From assembly GCA_017591395.1 (NCBI GenBank), contig WEDG01005165.1:33297-97296 (forward strand): 64,000 bases of DNA, given 5' to 3'. This DNA comes from Schistocephalus solidus (Eukaryota; Platyhelminthes; Cestoda; Diphyllobothriidea; Diphyllobothriidae). A model generated the notes under the pieces. It had not been told where the DNA came from. It saw only the letters and a list, made by a program, of their open reading frames with translations, and searched no databases. A program made the translations under genes and the position numbers. Of the stretch, positions 44,856 to 55,729 are shown piece by piece. Numbering within the stretch: position 1 is the stretch's first letter; every line of letters starts with the position of its first letter.

Positions 44856-47800
44856 GAAAAATCGGGGCCCTCTTGTAGAAAACCGCAATTTGAAAAAGAT
44901 GGACAAAATTATATTTTCGTATATTTATAGCCAGTGCAAAATAGTGCTTAAAAAATTGATGGTTTGGCATATTTTTAATAAGCCCTTTGACGCTGTTGGA
45001 CAGGTAGTTTGAATTCGGTGGGATTAAGTTCGGGGCCTCCGGTTGGGCCTCAGGTCTTTTGAGCGTTGGCTGTACTCAAGTCTTACCATTTCTGTCACGG
45101 TTTCCAGTCCCACTGAGGCGATCTATTTTTTTCACAATTTGGTCAGAAGAACGGTGATTAATATTCTTATTATCTTGAGGTTCATTGTGTAGAGGAAATG
45201 TAAGGGAGGTAGTACATATTACTGGTCTCCGAGTAATTTGGAATGTTTACAAAAATTCCATTCTCCTATTCATTTGGGAGATACGGAAGACAAGACAGGC
45301 GAATGCCTGAGTTGTTGCCTTGAATACCTGATCGTCGAAAACACGTATGGCCTAGCTCAGGACGACTTTGGTAGATAATTTAGGTCTTTACGACAGAGGG
45401 AACTAGAGATGACTTGTTCGAACGCAATCCACACTCACACATTATCAGAACAATATACACATACTTAGTGTGGTTTAGTAATCTGGGTTGGCTTCACAGG
45501 GGCAACAAGCTTGATGGTAACGAAAACTTCCCCAGTCGAATGCGGAGTACCGACTAAACCTATTTAATCCTTTATACCTGTGCATATTCACAGAAATCTA
45601 TCAAATGGCGTACTGGGAAGGGCATTGTCTCTCCCACCAGATGGGCAGGGTTCAAGCTCCTTCATGTTATTATTTCAACTTGTGTCAACATAAATATTGT
45701 TGTTATTATAAAAGACTAATGCGGTTGCCATATGCCTAAGCAAGGTTTTCTTTTGCTCGCTGTGAGCCAATTCCCTAGCTCTACAACTTCCATGATCAGA
45801 ACTGACCCTGTCGACCCCCCAATGAACAGAGAACTAATCACTTAGAAATTAACTCCGTAATTATCCAAGGCAAGGTAATCTCCCTATCCCCCTCCGCCGT
45901 GTCCCACTCTGCATCAGAAATAACAATTCACCAACCGCAAAAAACTTTGGGGATCCTGGAAGCGGAGGTGAGCTTACGCAAACGTTCGCACCATGACGTG
46001 TATCAATGTGCTGGTCTGACAATTAATGATCCAGAAGGTCTAAACAGGTTATTAAAATCTTTGTTTATTCGGGAAGGAAAGTCTTGGACCGTTTGAGATC
46101 ATGGAATATTAAAATAGCGCTTCAGGCTTTCGTAAGGCTGGTAGGCAGTGTATCTGGTAAAGCAAATTAGAAGAGTTTCAGTTCTCCCCGAGGTCAGATG
46201 CCGTGCAGCAAACACTGCCTTAGCGCGCCCTTGCCATGTCGCCACAGCGCAGAACAGGGCGTTCTTACTCAAACGACCAGGCCGATTGTTGCAACAGCGT
46301 GGACCAATCAGCTCAGAGCTTGCTAATACCCGTCACTGATTGGTGTTTAGCCTGCTTGTGCGTGACCTTGAGAGAGCAGGGCACACGCCCCAAAGCGTTC
46401 TGGTACGTGTGCGTGCGTATGCGAACTGCATGCGCTGACGTTAGCAGTTCTCGCATCGGGCTGGCTGCCTTCACCCGTGTTCGCCGGGGCTTACCCCGCC
46501 AGCCTGTCTGTTTGTGCCCGCACAATGTGAATGCAAGAGCGCACGCATGCCCTCCACCTGAAGAACGACGAATCAATTTTTTTTTTTAACTGTCTCTGAA
46601 CTGAAATCCAATTTACATAGTATAAACAGATCTTTCTTAGAAATAAGGCGCAGTGCGCAGAGAAATATTGGCGGAAAAGCCGCTGACGAAATCCGCCGAT
46701 GCAACTATTGGTTTGCTGACAGACTTATCCTGCTAAAAAGGAGTAAACTGAAATAAACTATAATTAGAAGGTAGAATGAAATTTTGAGTGGAAATTGTGA
46801 TGATCGGACTTGTATTTAGTTCGCAAAACACATTGATTTCAAAAATCCACGAAACTTCATGCTACAGTCTGTTGTAAGCAATCGAACAGATCGACGTGCT
46901 TGGCACGAAAACTTTCACTACTCTATACTTTATAGAAGAACCCGAGAAAACACAGGAACCTAGAAATCAAGATTTTATCGCTAATTAAAAATACCCTTTA
47001 CCGCTTTCGTTATACTGGCTAGGTTGCAGTAAACGCTATTCACTCATTAGGTTTGCTTGTACTTAATTGAGGACAGGTTACTGGCACTTGTAACGGGCAG
47101 CGCCAATAGTAACTTAACCCGCTCCGGAGTTCTTAACTCCAGTAAAGAGTGTGGTCGACAGCTGGGCCTCCAGAAATATTTTCAGATTGGAGTTCCATTC
47201 CTGAAATCCTACGACGGTTGTTATCTTATCTTAGTCTGACAGAACTACATCTTCTCATCTCCTCAGTTGACCCTCAGATCGACGAAGGAGATGACGTTGA
47301 AAAACTCCCCTTTCGCTCGAAGTTGGGTGTTAGCGAACCATCTCAGTTGGCGATCTTCTACTAGGACAATAGCATAAGATGCCCCGATGGGCTCTGGACT
47401 TCAGTGTTCGCGATGCAGTCTGGGACCCCTATACCACAGTATTCTCCAGAGGTCCCAGGAGTCAGACATCTTGGTTCTTTTCAGTCCCTCAATGCGTACT
47501 TGTCAGGTTTCGCAGCCGTAGAACCTAACTTACTGTGCTGAAATGTTTATTTTCTGCTGGATTTAGTACAGGGAGAGAGACCAGAGACACTATAATAAGC
47601 GGCTGAGGTGTTCCTTGAGAATTTTGTGTGACTATTTATATCCACCCAAACCGGCCACGCGGTAACGCATTGAAGAAGAGAGGGTATCCGTGTGCGTGCA
47701 AAAGGTAATTTAAAAAAGAGTTAGAACTGTGCTTTCTAAATAAGGAGTGAAGGGTAGGAGGAAAATAGTGCACCTTTCTTCAATTAAATCCGCCCAGCAT

Positions 47801-48063
47801 TGCGCACATGGTTCTAGGCCCGGCCTATTTTATACATCAGCAGCGATTTTCAATTCAGAAAAGTATGGATAAACATTCCTTAATATTTAAAAACCGCTGG
47901 TTAGACAATATTCCATCGACAAAGCTGTCAGCGAAAATGTGAAAAATGTTGTTGGCCCTTGATTTACACGTCTCGGCATAGAAACTACCTCCAGTATTAC
48001 CACGGAGATAGAATTTAGAGATGGTTGAGGCGAATGTTCGCATTCCAGGCGTGTGTGTGCGCG
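44856..48063. other. no gene recognised (about 3.2 kb)
   Basis: No recognisable reading frame. A GC-richer patch at about 46170-46560 has CCAATCA at 46302-46308 and its inverse GATTGG at 46336-46341, a pattern seen in some promoters, and ends in a T-run at 46578. I cannot assign a gene to it. 47270-47560 has the flavour of an old retroelement, but I could not align it. Confidence 0.35.
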
Positions 48064-48649
48064 CGGGGTGTAGGAGTAATAGTTAGGGGTAGCACCACAC
48101 AGATAGCATTTGGTCGCTCCATTTGTCTCGTACAGGTGGTGAATGCTCCTGTGGCCGCCTCTAACTGGTACTCAAGTCTCACCTGTGGCTCCTCGAAGCT
48201 GTAACCTTCCGGCAGCCACACCCCGGGCAACCGCCACGACAGGCAGGCTAAACCAGGTGAGGGTTTCCGGTGCTGTGTGTGCCTCCAAACCCGGTATGTC
48301 TGATTCCTAAAATTCCACGCTCCCCCTCTCAAAAAGTCCTACGGTGGGGTGACAGCAACCCCATAGGCGGCCCAGGCTAACTCGGGTCGCTATTCCACTA
48401 AAACAAAACCGTGACCCATAGTGGAGTTCGGCAGCCGTCTGAGATGTCAAAGCAGCCCTATTTAGGGACAGCACTGCTTGCCTCCTCGTGGAGGAAGGGG
48501 CTAGAAAAGGTGCCCTAAACAAACGCTCAGTCTCACGTCTTCTACAGCCGGTCGCGGCTCGCATATCGCAAAATATGCGGTCGTAAAACTCAAACAAACA
48601 ACAATACACCCGTCCCCATTCCCCGCGCCATACCCTCCAGACTTCTCAG

Positions 48650-49437
48650 GTGAGTCCACTCACACTAGCAGCCTGGAATTTTCGTTCCCTTTTTAGACAA
48701 TCCAAGGAGCTACCGGCCGGAACGGAGGATGGCGATAGTCACTCGGGAACTGGCGCGTACAAGGTGGACATTGCTGCTCTCAGCGAGACCCGATTCTCTG
48801 AGCAGGGTCAGCTGAAGAGGTGGGTGGCTACGCCTGCTTCTGGAGCGGCCGGCCAAAGTCAGAGCGACGCGACGCTTGTGTTGCCTTTGCCATCCGGAAC
48901 GACATCGTGGGACGTCTGCCCTGTCTGCCACAGGGTATCAATGATCACCTATGAGCCTCCACCTGCCTCTTCGGGGAGACCAGTTCGCCAAAATCATCAG
49001 TGCCTACGCTCCCCCAATGACGAGCTCTGATGCGGCGAAGGACAAATTCTACGAGGACCTGCACGCCCTGCTGGCGACTGTGTCGAAGGGGGACAAGTTA
49101 ATTGTCCTTGTTGACTTCAACGCCCACGTCGGGACAGACCACGCTGGCTGGCAGGGAGTGCTGGGTCCACACGGTCTTGGTAGCTGTTACGATCACGGCG
49201 AACGTGTGTGGAACACCGTCTTCTGCTGACATACACTTCTTCCGCCTTCCGACGCGGGAGAAGGCCACGTGGATGCACCCTCGGTCACGACGCTGGCATT
49301 TGCTGGACTATGTTGTCGTCCGGAGGCGAGATCGACAGGTAGTGCTGGTAACCAAGGCGATCCGCAATGCCGATGGTTGTATGGATCACTGCCCCGTCAT
49401 CTCCCAGATGAGGCTCCGACTGCAACCCCGATGAAGT
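48650..49437 (+). pseudogene. APE-type endonuclease of LINE copy j
   Basis: Contains TLAAWNFRSLF (start), [11 protein letters not shown] (catalytic Glu), [40 protein letters not shown] (Asp and Asn kept; GDFN changed to VDFN), LLDYVVVRRRDRQ and MDHCPVISQMRLRLQPR (His kept). Frame changes near 48770, 48940 and 49200 break it into ORFs of about 90-126 codons. It is better preserved around DFN than copy d. Confidence 0.8.
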
Positions 49438-50164
49438 CCCCAAGGTAAGAAGCTGCCAGGTAAGTTAAATAGTCTTTTGTTAAATTTGCCTGCTCACTTT
49501 TTGATTTTCAGCAACCAAATAACCGATAAACTGGAGGACCTGCATGCTCCAGATAATAAAGGCACCGTGGAAATACGATGGTGTCAACTGCGAAATGTCA
49601 TCCAGTCCACCACCCTCGAAGTCCTCGGACGCGCACACTGTCATGACCAGGACTTGTTTGACGACAATGACACCGACATAAGCAACTTACTCGAGGAGAA
49701 GAATGGACCACACAAAAGCCTACATGGACATTCGGACTGATGCCACCAAAGCAGCCTTCTTGAGATGCTGCCGCCTTGTACAGCAACGGCTATGGGAGAT
49801 GCAGGGACGCCCGGATGATCGGAAAGGCTGAGGAAATCCAGGGGCATGCCGACCGCAATGAAATGAAAAACCTTTTTCAAAGCCATCAAGGCCATCTACG
49901 GCCCAACGGATCTCCAAAGCCAGTCAGGCCTTCGGCCGACTGAAGATGTACAAGGTCGTCGTCTTGATGACACTCCTTCATGGAGCGAGACCTTGACAGT
50001 CTACTCGAACCAATCCAGGATGCAGAATCACTTCCATCTCAGCTGCCTCCGCAGAATACTGAAGCTGGGATGGCAAGACAGGATCCCGGACACTGAAGTC
50101 CCGGAGCGGACCGGAATCCTCAGAATCTGCAACTTGCCTCGGAGAGGCCCGGCCACCTGGTGAG

Positions 50165-50808
50165 AATGGAGGACGAGCGACTAACCAAACGAATTTTCAA
50201 CGGAGATTTTGCTAAGGGTGCTCGCCGACAGGGAGAGCAAAAAACGATGCTACAAGGACACTTTGAAGAAATCTCTGAATCAACTGCAAATCAACCCGAC
50301 GACCTGGGAGGATCTCGCCCAGGCTAGACCGGTATGCAAAAGATCCACGAAGACTGGTTCGGCAATCTATGAGGCCAACCGGATTGCCGCTTCTAAGGCC
50401 AAAATGGCTGCTTGCAATGCGCAAGCACTGCGGATTAAATGGCCAATGTCCAAGCCCTGTCATTGTGCCCACGCTGTCAACGCACATTCCGCGCGTGAAT
50501 CGGCCTGGTCAGACATCTTCGAACTCAATGCAACAACAGCCCCAAAGTATAAACCTCTGCCACACCTACCTCAGACCCCATGTCCACGACCACCCCAACG
50601 ACTGATAGAAACTTCATCGATGCCCCGCCGCCCACGATCACTGAAACAATCCTCCCTCTTCCACCCCCTTTCGCTGACAAACAACACTTGCCCCACTCCC
50701 ACCACCTCAGTAGCCACCTTCGACTACCTGGTACCTCTAACACCACCATCACCACAATCACCACCACCACCATCAGTACCAGCGACGGGGACTCGGTCGT
50801 GTTTGACC
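50165..50808 (+). pseudogene. C-terminal region of LINE copy j
   Basis: A frame from about 50209 encodes RYKDTLKKSLNQL-like sequence (KKRCYKDTLKKSLNQLQINP), WKRST-like KRSTKTGSAIYEANRIAASK, and a finger-like CHCAHAVNAHSARESAWSDI read in a shifted frame. It then carries a long Pro/Thr/Ser-rich stretch. The tail differs from the other copies after about 50530. Confidence 0.6.
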
Positions 50809-51026
50809 TGACAGGGTTTAGATTATTGATGTCATCTATTACCATTTTGATGCCTCTTTGCTCGGGATGCCAATAGGTCAATGGACGCCCGTGCCTGTTT
50901 GAATATGTACTTGTAAAAATCGAAGAGGTACAAAATGATCACACCACAGGGCATACTCGCAGATGGTCAAAATCGACCATTAGTATATGCAGAGACTGCG
51001 AGGTATCTAGATAGAGCTCCAAGAAG
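50809..51026. other. no gene recognised
   Basis: No recognisable feature. Confidence 0.35.
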
Positions 51027-51082
51027 GAGAATTTTACTGGCCTGACGTTTCGGATTCTCGCTGGAATCCAGCCTCGGAGACA
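51027..51082 (-). repeat. Penelope-like element terminal-repeat fragment
   Basis: The minus strand reads GGATTC...GAATCC followed by GAAACGTCAGGCC. This matches the terminal repeats at 51576-51860 and 52551-52860 over about 55 bp. Confidence 0.6.
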
Positions 51083-51122
51083 GTTGCCTAAAAGGGTTAA
51101 TAAGCGTCTTGTTCATACGATG

Positions 51123-51125
<3 letters not shown>

Positions 51126-51167
<42 letters not shown>

Positions 51168-51320
51168 GAAGAAGAAGAATAATAATAATCTTTTCTCCTT
51201 CTCTTCTTCTTCTTCTTCTTCTTCTTCTTCTTCTTCTTCTTCTTCTTCTTCTTCTTCTTCTTCTTCTACTTCTTCATCTTTTTCTTCTTCTTCTTCTTTT
51301 CTTATTCGTCTTCTTATTCT
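51126..51320. repeat. (AAT)n then (TTC)n microsatellites
   Basis: An ATA/AAT run at 51126-51188 is followed by a TTC run at about 51205-51310 with a few interruptions. Confidence 0.95.
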
Positions 51321-51329
51321 TACTTACCC

Positions 51330-51575
51330 ACAGGGACAAGAGCAACTGCAATGAGCCCTTCTAGCTTGTTAAGCGACATTAACGAGCTATACTCCATTCC
51401 AGGGGTTATATCCCCTGAGGCTCGAACTTGCGACCTGTTGGTGAGAAGAGCAACGCCTTAACCACTGAGCCATGATCTCGTTCTCCGGTCAGTTGCTATC
51501 AGCGATCACGTTACGGGAGACACTCATCCCTTTGTTGCTGCGTGCCGCCAGCAGTCAGCAAGCGGCTAATAGGTT
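51330..51575 (-). mobile_element. tRNA-derived SINE S8 and adjoining SINE 3' remnant
   Basis: On the minus strand 51482-51424 is a tRNA-like head with ATGGCTCAGTGGTTAAGGCG (box A) and AAGTTCGAGCCTCAGGGG (box B). The body AACCCCTGGAATGGAGTATA runs to a CCCTGTGGGTAAG end near 51325. This body differs from S1-S4, so it is another SINE family. 51490-51575 (minus) resembles the 3' part of S2/S3 (GCGATCACGTTACGGG, CCGCCAGCAGTCAGC). Confidence 0.6.
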
Positions 51576-51860
51576 TATCAGACCGCCGTTTCGGATTCTC
51601 TCTCGAACCAGCCTTGGAGACAGTCGCGAAAAATGGTGATAGGCGGCATCCGGGACGCTGTATTTATAGGGCGTGGTGGTCAGGCAACCACCTGCCTGAG
51701 TTCACCATTGGGGAGGGGGGAGGTCGGGATTGATGCGAGGATTGATTGTCGGTCCGTACTTGAGTCGTTAGTGGCCGTGATTTCATCACCGTTGTCGATT
51801 ATTGGCGGGATGATTCCTAGGCCATTTGGTCCGCTGTCATCCGCACCCCCGTGTGGCTAG
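51576..51860 (-). repeat. Penelope-like element terminal repeat, 3' side
   Basis: Follows the element's ORF on the minus strand. It contains GATTTCATCACCG-type sequence (plus 51778-51800) and, at its outer end, a GACTGTCTCC...GAATCCGAAACGGC segment. The same repeat occurs in the opposite orientation at 52551-52860, as expected for the pLTRs of Penelope-like elements. Confidence 0.65.
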
Positions 51861-52550
51861 CAATTTTGCCTAGGCAAACTCGCAACACAGAATATAGAGG
51901 CGAAGGTCATTGCGCTTGTTAATTGAATGTGCGCCGGTAAACCATGACCCAAGCAACTCACGGTTGTCACATCTTGCGATAATTTAGGCCGCATAAAGTT
52001 GTGAGGCGAAGGAGCCGCGATTTTTGTAGTTGGCGTCATTCATCCTCATCGCTACTGCATGTTCGACAGTCGCTTTCGGAGTAGTCTCCCAGTTTCCCCA
52101 ACGCAGTTACTTTGTCCACAACTGTACCAGACCCCGTAAACGACTCCAGCCGTGGCACTAAGTCTTCCGGCCTTATAACCTGGCGCCTTAATAGCAAAAT
52201 GCGCCTGATGGTCTGTGTGCAACTCAAAGTCCAAGTGGTGTGAGGAGGCGGCTGACGGTTTCCCATACGTAACTGACTGGATGGTTGCCGTTGAAGCTCA
52301 TTACCTGCCTGCGTTGTATTGGTCCCTTTTCCGAAGTATTTAATTTTTAGACCACCACAATCTTGGCGGCAGACGAGGACGTCAAGGAAGGCTAGTTGGT
52401 TGCTTTCTTCCTCCGCCATCATGAATTGTATGTCCATTGAGACGGCATTGAGATGTTCTTTGAATTTCAGCACCTCATCCCGTTCGAAGACGTCGAAGGT
52501 ATCATCCACATAGCAAGCCCAAAATTTCGGAAGACCAGCGAATGCAACTG
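51861..52550 (-). pseudogene. Penelope-like element: end of RT plus GIY-YIG endonuclease
   Basis: Minus strand. FAGLPKFWACYVDDTFDVFE carries the catalytic YVDD (about 52545-52490). It is followed by FKEHLNAVSMDIQFMMAEEE, NQLAFLDVLVCRQDCGGLKI, and the C-terminal GIY-YIG-type endonuclease GVVYGVWYSCGQSNCVGETG (about 52150-52090), with GRLLRKRL after it. NRELLGSWFTGAHSINKRND appears in a later frame (about 51950). Everything upstream of YVDD is missing. Frameshifts near 52240 and 52060 and a stop near 51985 inactivate it. These elements copy themselves by target-primed reverse transcription using the GIY-YIG nuclease. Confidence 0.82.
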
Positions 52551-52860
52551 TTACCAGCAGTTCGGATGATAGTGGGCCAAATTACCCAGAAATCGGCACG
52601 CCGAGAATAGACAACGGTGATGAAATCACGACAAGTAAGGACTCGGGTACAGACCAAAAAGCAGCCATCACATCAACCACGACCCCCAGCGATGAGCACG
52701 AGGACTGCCAGCGATAGTAGGCCTGTGGTTGCCTGGCAACCACGCCATATAAATACTCCGCAACTTGTGTGCCCCCTATTTCCATTTTTTGCGACTGTCT
52801 CTGAGGATGGATCGCGAAAGAATCCGAAACGGCAGGCTGATAAAGCTCGAATTCTATTGA
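52551..52860 (+). repeat. Penelope-like terminal repeat, inverted copy
   Basis: Inverted relative to 51576-51860. Plus-strand landmarks are GACAACGGTGATGAAATCAC (52609-52628), GGTTGCCTGGCAACCACGCC and, at the outer end, CTGAGGATGGATCG...AATCCGAAACGGC (52801-52832), which has the layout of a hammerhead core. It abuts the truncated RT. Confidence 0.65.
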
Positions 52861-53660
52861 TCGTGTCACCTCCTCCGAAATGCGGTACACCTGTCGATGA
52901 GAAGTTAAAGTCACTGACATATAAGGAGGTGTATGTTCTGGCTGGATCCTTTTATTTGATCTTTGATAGGTTCTTTTGTTGTTTTGAGTCAGATGGATCT
53001 ATAGCATGGTAGTAGCGGGGCTAGTGTGTTCGGACATCGTGATCACGTTGACCGACGAGGTGGGGTTGGCTGCTTCCGGGGTACCAACTCCCGCTTCCGC
53101 TAGTGGTCTTTCTGAGCCTGTCATCCGAGTTGGGATTAGATAGGAAGCAGTTTCTGCCGTGGCGTTAACTACCATCATCTACGTGCCAAACACATGCGCA
53201 CCAAACAGTTGACCGCTAACACAGACTCAATTAAACTCGAAGAATGCAGGCCAATGCAAATAACGGGTGTTCGGCAGATAACCGAATTCGATTTTCTCCC
53301 ATTGCGCGCCCAAACGAACAGCAATTAGACTGCAAAGAAGGTTTGCCTCGCGAATTCCTCACAGTAATTATTGATTATTCGAGCAGACCTCAAGGGTTCA
53401 GGTTATGCAGCAAGTCACGCGCAATTGATGGTCGGCCGTTCCTTTCTGACTTGTGGCAGGTGTCTCCTGGGTGTGTGGTTAACTATTTCATCGCATTTTG
53501 CGATAAAATTCTATAAAGAGTAATGAACACATTCGATCTTTAGAAACGCACAGGTTCCTTCGAAAAGTAGTCTTATATAAAGGTGACGATTTGATTCCTC
53601 GTTTCTCGTTTAAGTTCAACCGAAGCCTCTGACAATGTCTACGCAAACTGACACACGCGC
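52861..53660. other. no gene recognised
   Basis: No recognisable gene. Part of it may be unassigned Penelope-like terminal sequence. Confidence 0.35.
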
Positions 53661-54048
53661 TAGTTCGACCGTCGTTTTCGACGATCTCCACCGTATGCTC
53701 CACAAAATGGCGCTGCAAGGACGGTAACTTGTGCTGTATTACAGTGAGAATAGACTTGCGTGCATCTACCTTACTCTTTGTTCCACAACCCCAGATGGGA
53801 GTTGGAGAGGGCGCAGGCCGACACAGGTCCAACACCAAACAAGAATATAACAAAACAAGAGGGGGCACCTCGGATCCCAGCTGAGTGTGAGCGCCATAAA
53901 GGCCACATTTAGAATGAGCCATTGCAGCCTGACTCTCAATCCACCAGTCAGCCACTCCACACAAAGCACATATTGAGCTGACCACGCCATCCGAGTTATC
54001 CCGTCAGGTGGCAACATTCCAAGCCACGGCTTTTAGCGCACCGTGATA
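53661..54048 (-). repeat. M1 module
   Basis: Hairpin at 54024-54048 and end AGTTCGACCGTCGTTTTCGA at 53662-53681. The middle is more diverged and lacks part of the purine run. It follows M2 on the minus strand. Confidence 0.75.
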
Positions 54049-54410
54049 GTTTCAAGCGCCTCAGATTGTTCATAGTGAGGAAAATGCGCTAAGCTGTCGA
54101 CCTCACTCTCTCCCCCCACACTCACAATCACACCACCGTCCGAGCCAGTCAGTTGTCTGATATGGAAGTGGGTGCATTGGCTGACGGGTCGGCGTACCCG
54201 TCTTCCCGCACCACAGCACGACCTGGCCCCCATAACGCACACACCAGGATTCACTAAATCAGGGGATATGGAGGAGCCATCGCTGTCTGACTCCCAGTCC
54301 ACTCGTCAGCCACTAGACACACACAGCAAATACACTGGGCCAATGGCGTGGTCTGGTCTAAGCGTCAGATTGGCAGCCTTCCCAGCCACGGTTTCTAGGA
54401 AACCGTGATA
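54049..54410 (-). repeat. M2 module
   Basis: Nearly identical to 10381-10740 and 41085-41446, with the opening ACGGTTTCCTAGAAACCGT hairpin. It lies between the LINE copy k 3'UTR and M1. Confidence 0.85.
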
Positions 54411-54506
54411 TACTCTGGTAAATGGTGATTGTGAGGGTGTTGTCGATGTATTGGTGTAGGTAGTGTGCGATGATGTAGCTTAGCCTCCGGTGGTTTACCG
54501 GAGGTT

Positions 54507-55140
54507 GTCGTGGAGGCGCATGTGTCCTAATAGGCCCATGCGGTGTGTAAATGTGCGGGAGCAGTGAGGGCAGTGGAGGCGGGCACGTCGACTGTATGGC
54601 GGAGCCCCAGGCACTGATTCACCAGCCTCCGTGCGATGAATTCACAGGTTACCGATCAGGCCGATGCGTGAGTTGAAGTTGCGGGCACAGTGTGGGCAGG
54701 AGAAATCGGAAGGGACTTGGGAGTTGTCGTTCATGGTAGTGGAGGTGGCAGTTGCGGTAAGAATGGCAGGAGCTGAGGGTATGCTTGGGGTATCGGTGTT
54801 GATGGCATTGTGGTAAATTCCACTGTCATGGATGCGTGCGTGGCTGAATAGCCCCATGCGGCGCGTGAATGCGTGAGAGCAGTAAGGGCAGTGGATGAGG
54901 TGCTCTCTGCTGTGTGTTCGGGCTTAAGGCACTGTTTCCCCAGCCTCTGTGCGATGGATTCACAAGTGACCAACAAGGCTGATGCGTGATGTGAGTGTGC
55001 GTTCGCATTGAGGACAATTTAGGAGAGATTCCCCATCGCTGGTGGTGATAGCGGTGGTGGCAGTGGGGGAATCGGTGCTAGGGGGTGACTGCTCCGGGCT
55101 CCGAAGGGGGGCTAGCTGAAGTTGAATTTGTTGTTGCATT
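54507..55140 (-). pseudogene. zinc-finger tail of LINE copy k
   Basis: Minus strand in several frames: RTFTSRISLVGHL-type finger (about 54990), CSHAFTRRMGLFSHARIH-like (about 54850), CPHCARNFNSRIGLIGNL (about 54690-54640, with the histidine region disrupted by ACCTGT changes) and a last CSRTFTHRMGLLGHMRLHDN-like finger to the stop near 54507. Frameshifts interrupt it. Confidence 0.7.
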
Positions 55141-55524
55141 TACGTCCGAATGTGTCCGAACAGACCGATGCCCACTCGGAAGGTGTGTTGCCAGTATGGG
55201 CATGTTTGAAGGACTTGGGCATTGGCGGTGTGGGTCCAGGACGCTGGTGACCTTCGTGCTGCCCTTTTGGCTTTGGTGGCGACGATCCGGTTGGCTTTGC
55301 AGATTGCTGTCCCTGTCTTCACTGTCCTTCTCCAAGCCGGTCGGTTCCGCGCGAGGTCCTCCCAGGTCACCGGTTTGATCTGCAGTTGCTTCAGGGAAGT
55401 CTTCAAAGTGTCCTTGTATCGTCGTACTTGACCCCCTTGTCGATGAGAACCCATGGCGACATCTCCATAGAAGAGTCATTTGGGTAATCGTTCGTCGTCC
55501 ATCCTCACAAGGTGGCCGCTCCAT
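55140..55524 (-). pseudogene. basic C-terminus of LINE copy k
   Basis: A frame at 55454-55140 reads RQGGQVRRYKDTLKTSLKQL, DLARNRPAWRRTVKTGTAIC and KANRIVATKAKRAARR. It then shows a finger-like FRVGIGLFGHIRT, the first zinc finger of the tail in the correct frame. Confidence 0.75.
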
Positions 55525-55729
55525 CGCAGTTGCAGTTGTTTCAGCTGAGCTTAAATGCTAAGAAGGCCTGTTTATTCCAACAATTCCGTGTCCGGGAACC
55601 TGTCTTGCCATCTCAGCTTTATTATTCTGTGGAGACAGCTAAGGTGGAAGTGGTTGAGCTTCCGTGCCTGTTTTGGTAGATCGTCCAACTTTCCGCTCCA
55701 TAAAGCAGCGTTGGCACGATGACAGATTT

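Larger units (their letters stand above)
48064..50808 (+). mobile_element. LINE copy j: 5'UTR, endonuclease and C-terminus, RT core deleted
   Basis: Plus strand. The 5'UTR (48064-48649) is followed by a nearly complete endonuclease (48650-49437), linker and pre-RT (49438-49900). A junction at 49901-49904 (shared GCCC) jumps over the RT core to [14 protein letters not shown] second junction at 49940-49942 (shared CTG) removes about 50 bp. Post-RT (to about 50165), basic C-terminus (50165-50450) and a different Pro/Thr/Ser-rich end (50530-50808) follow. No C2H2 pair is visible at the end, and no modules follow. Confidence 0.82.

Noticed and set aside
47270..47560. Possible further LINE fragment
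   Set aside because: Some stretches have a retroelement look, but I could not align an ordered set of motifs on either strand.
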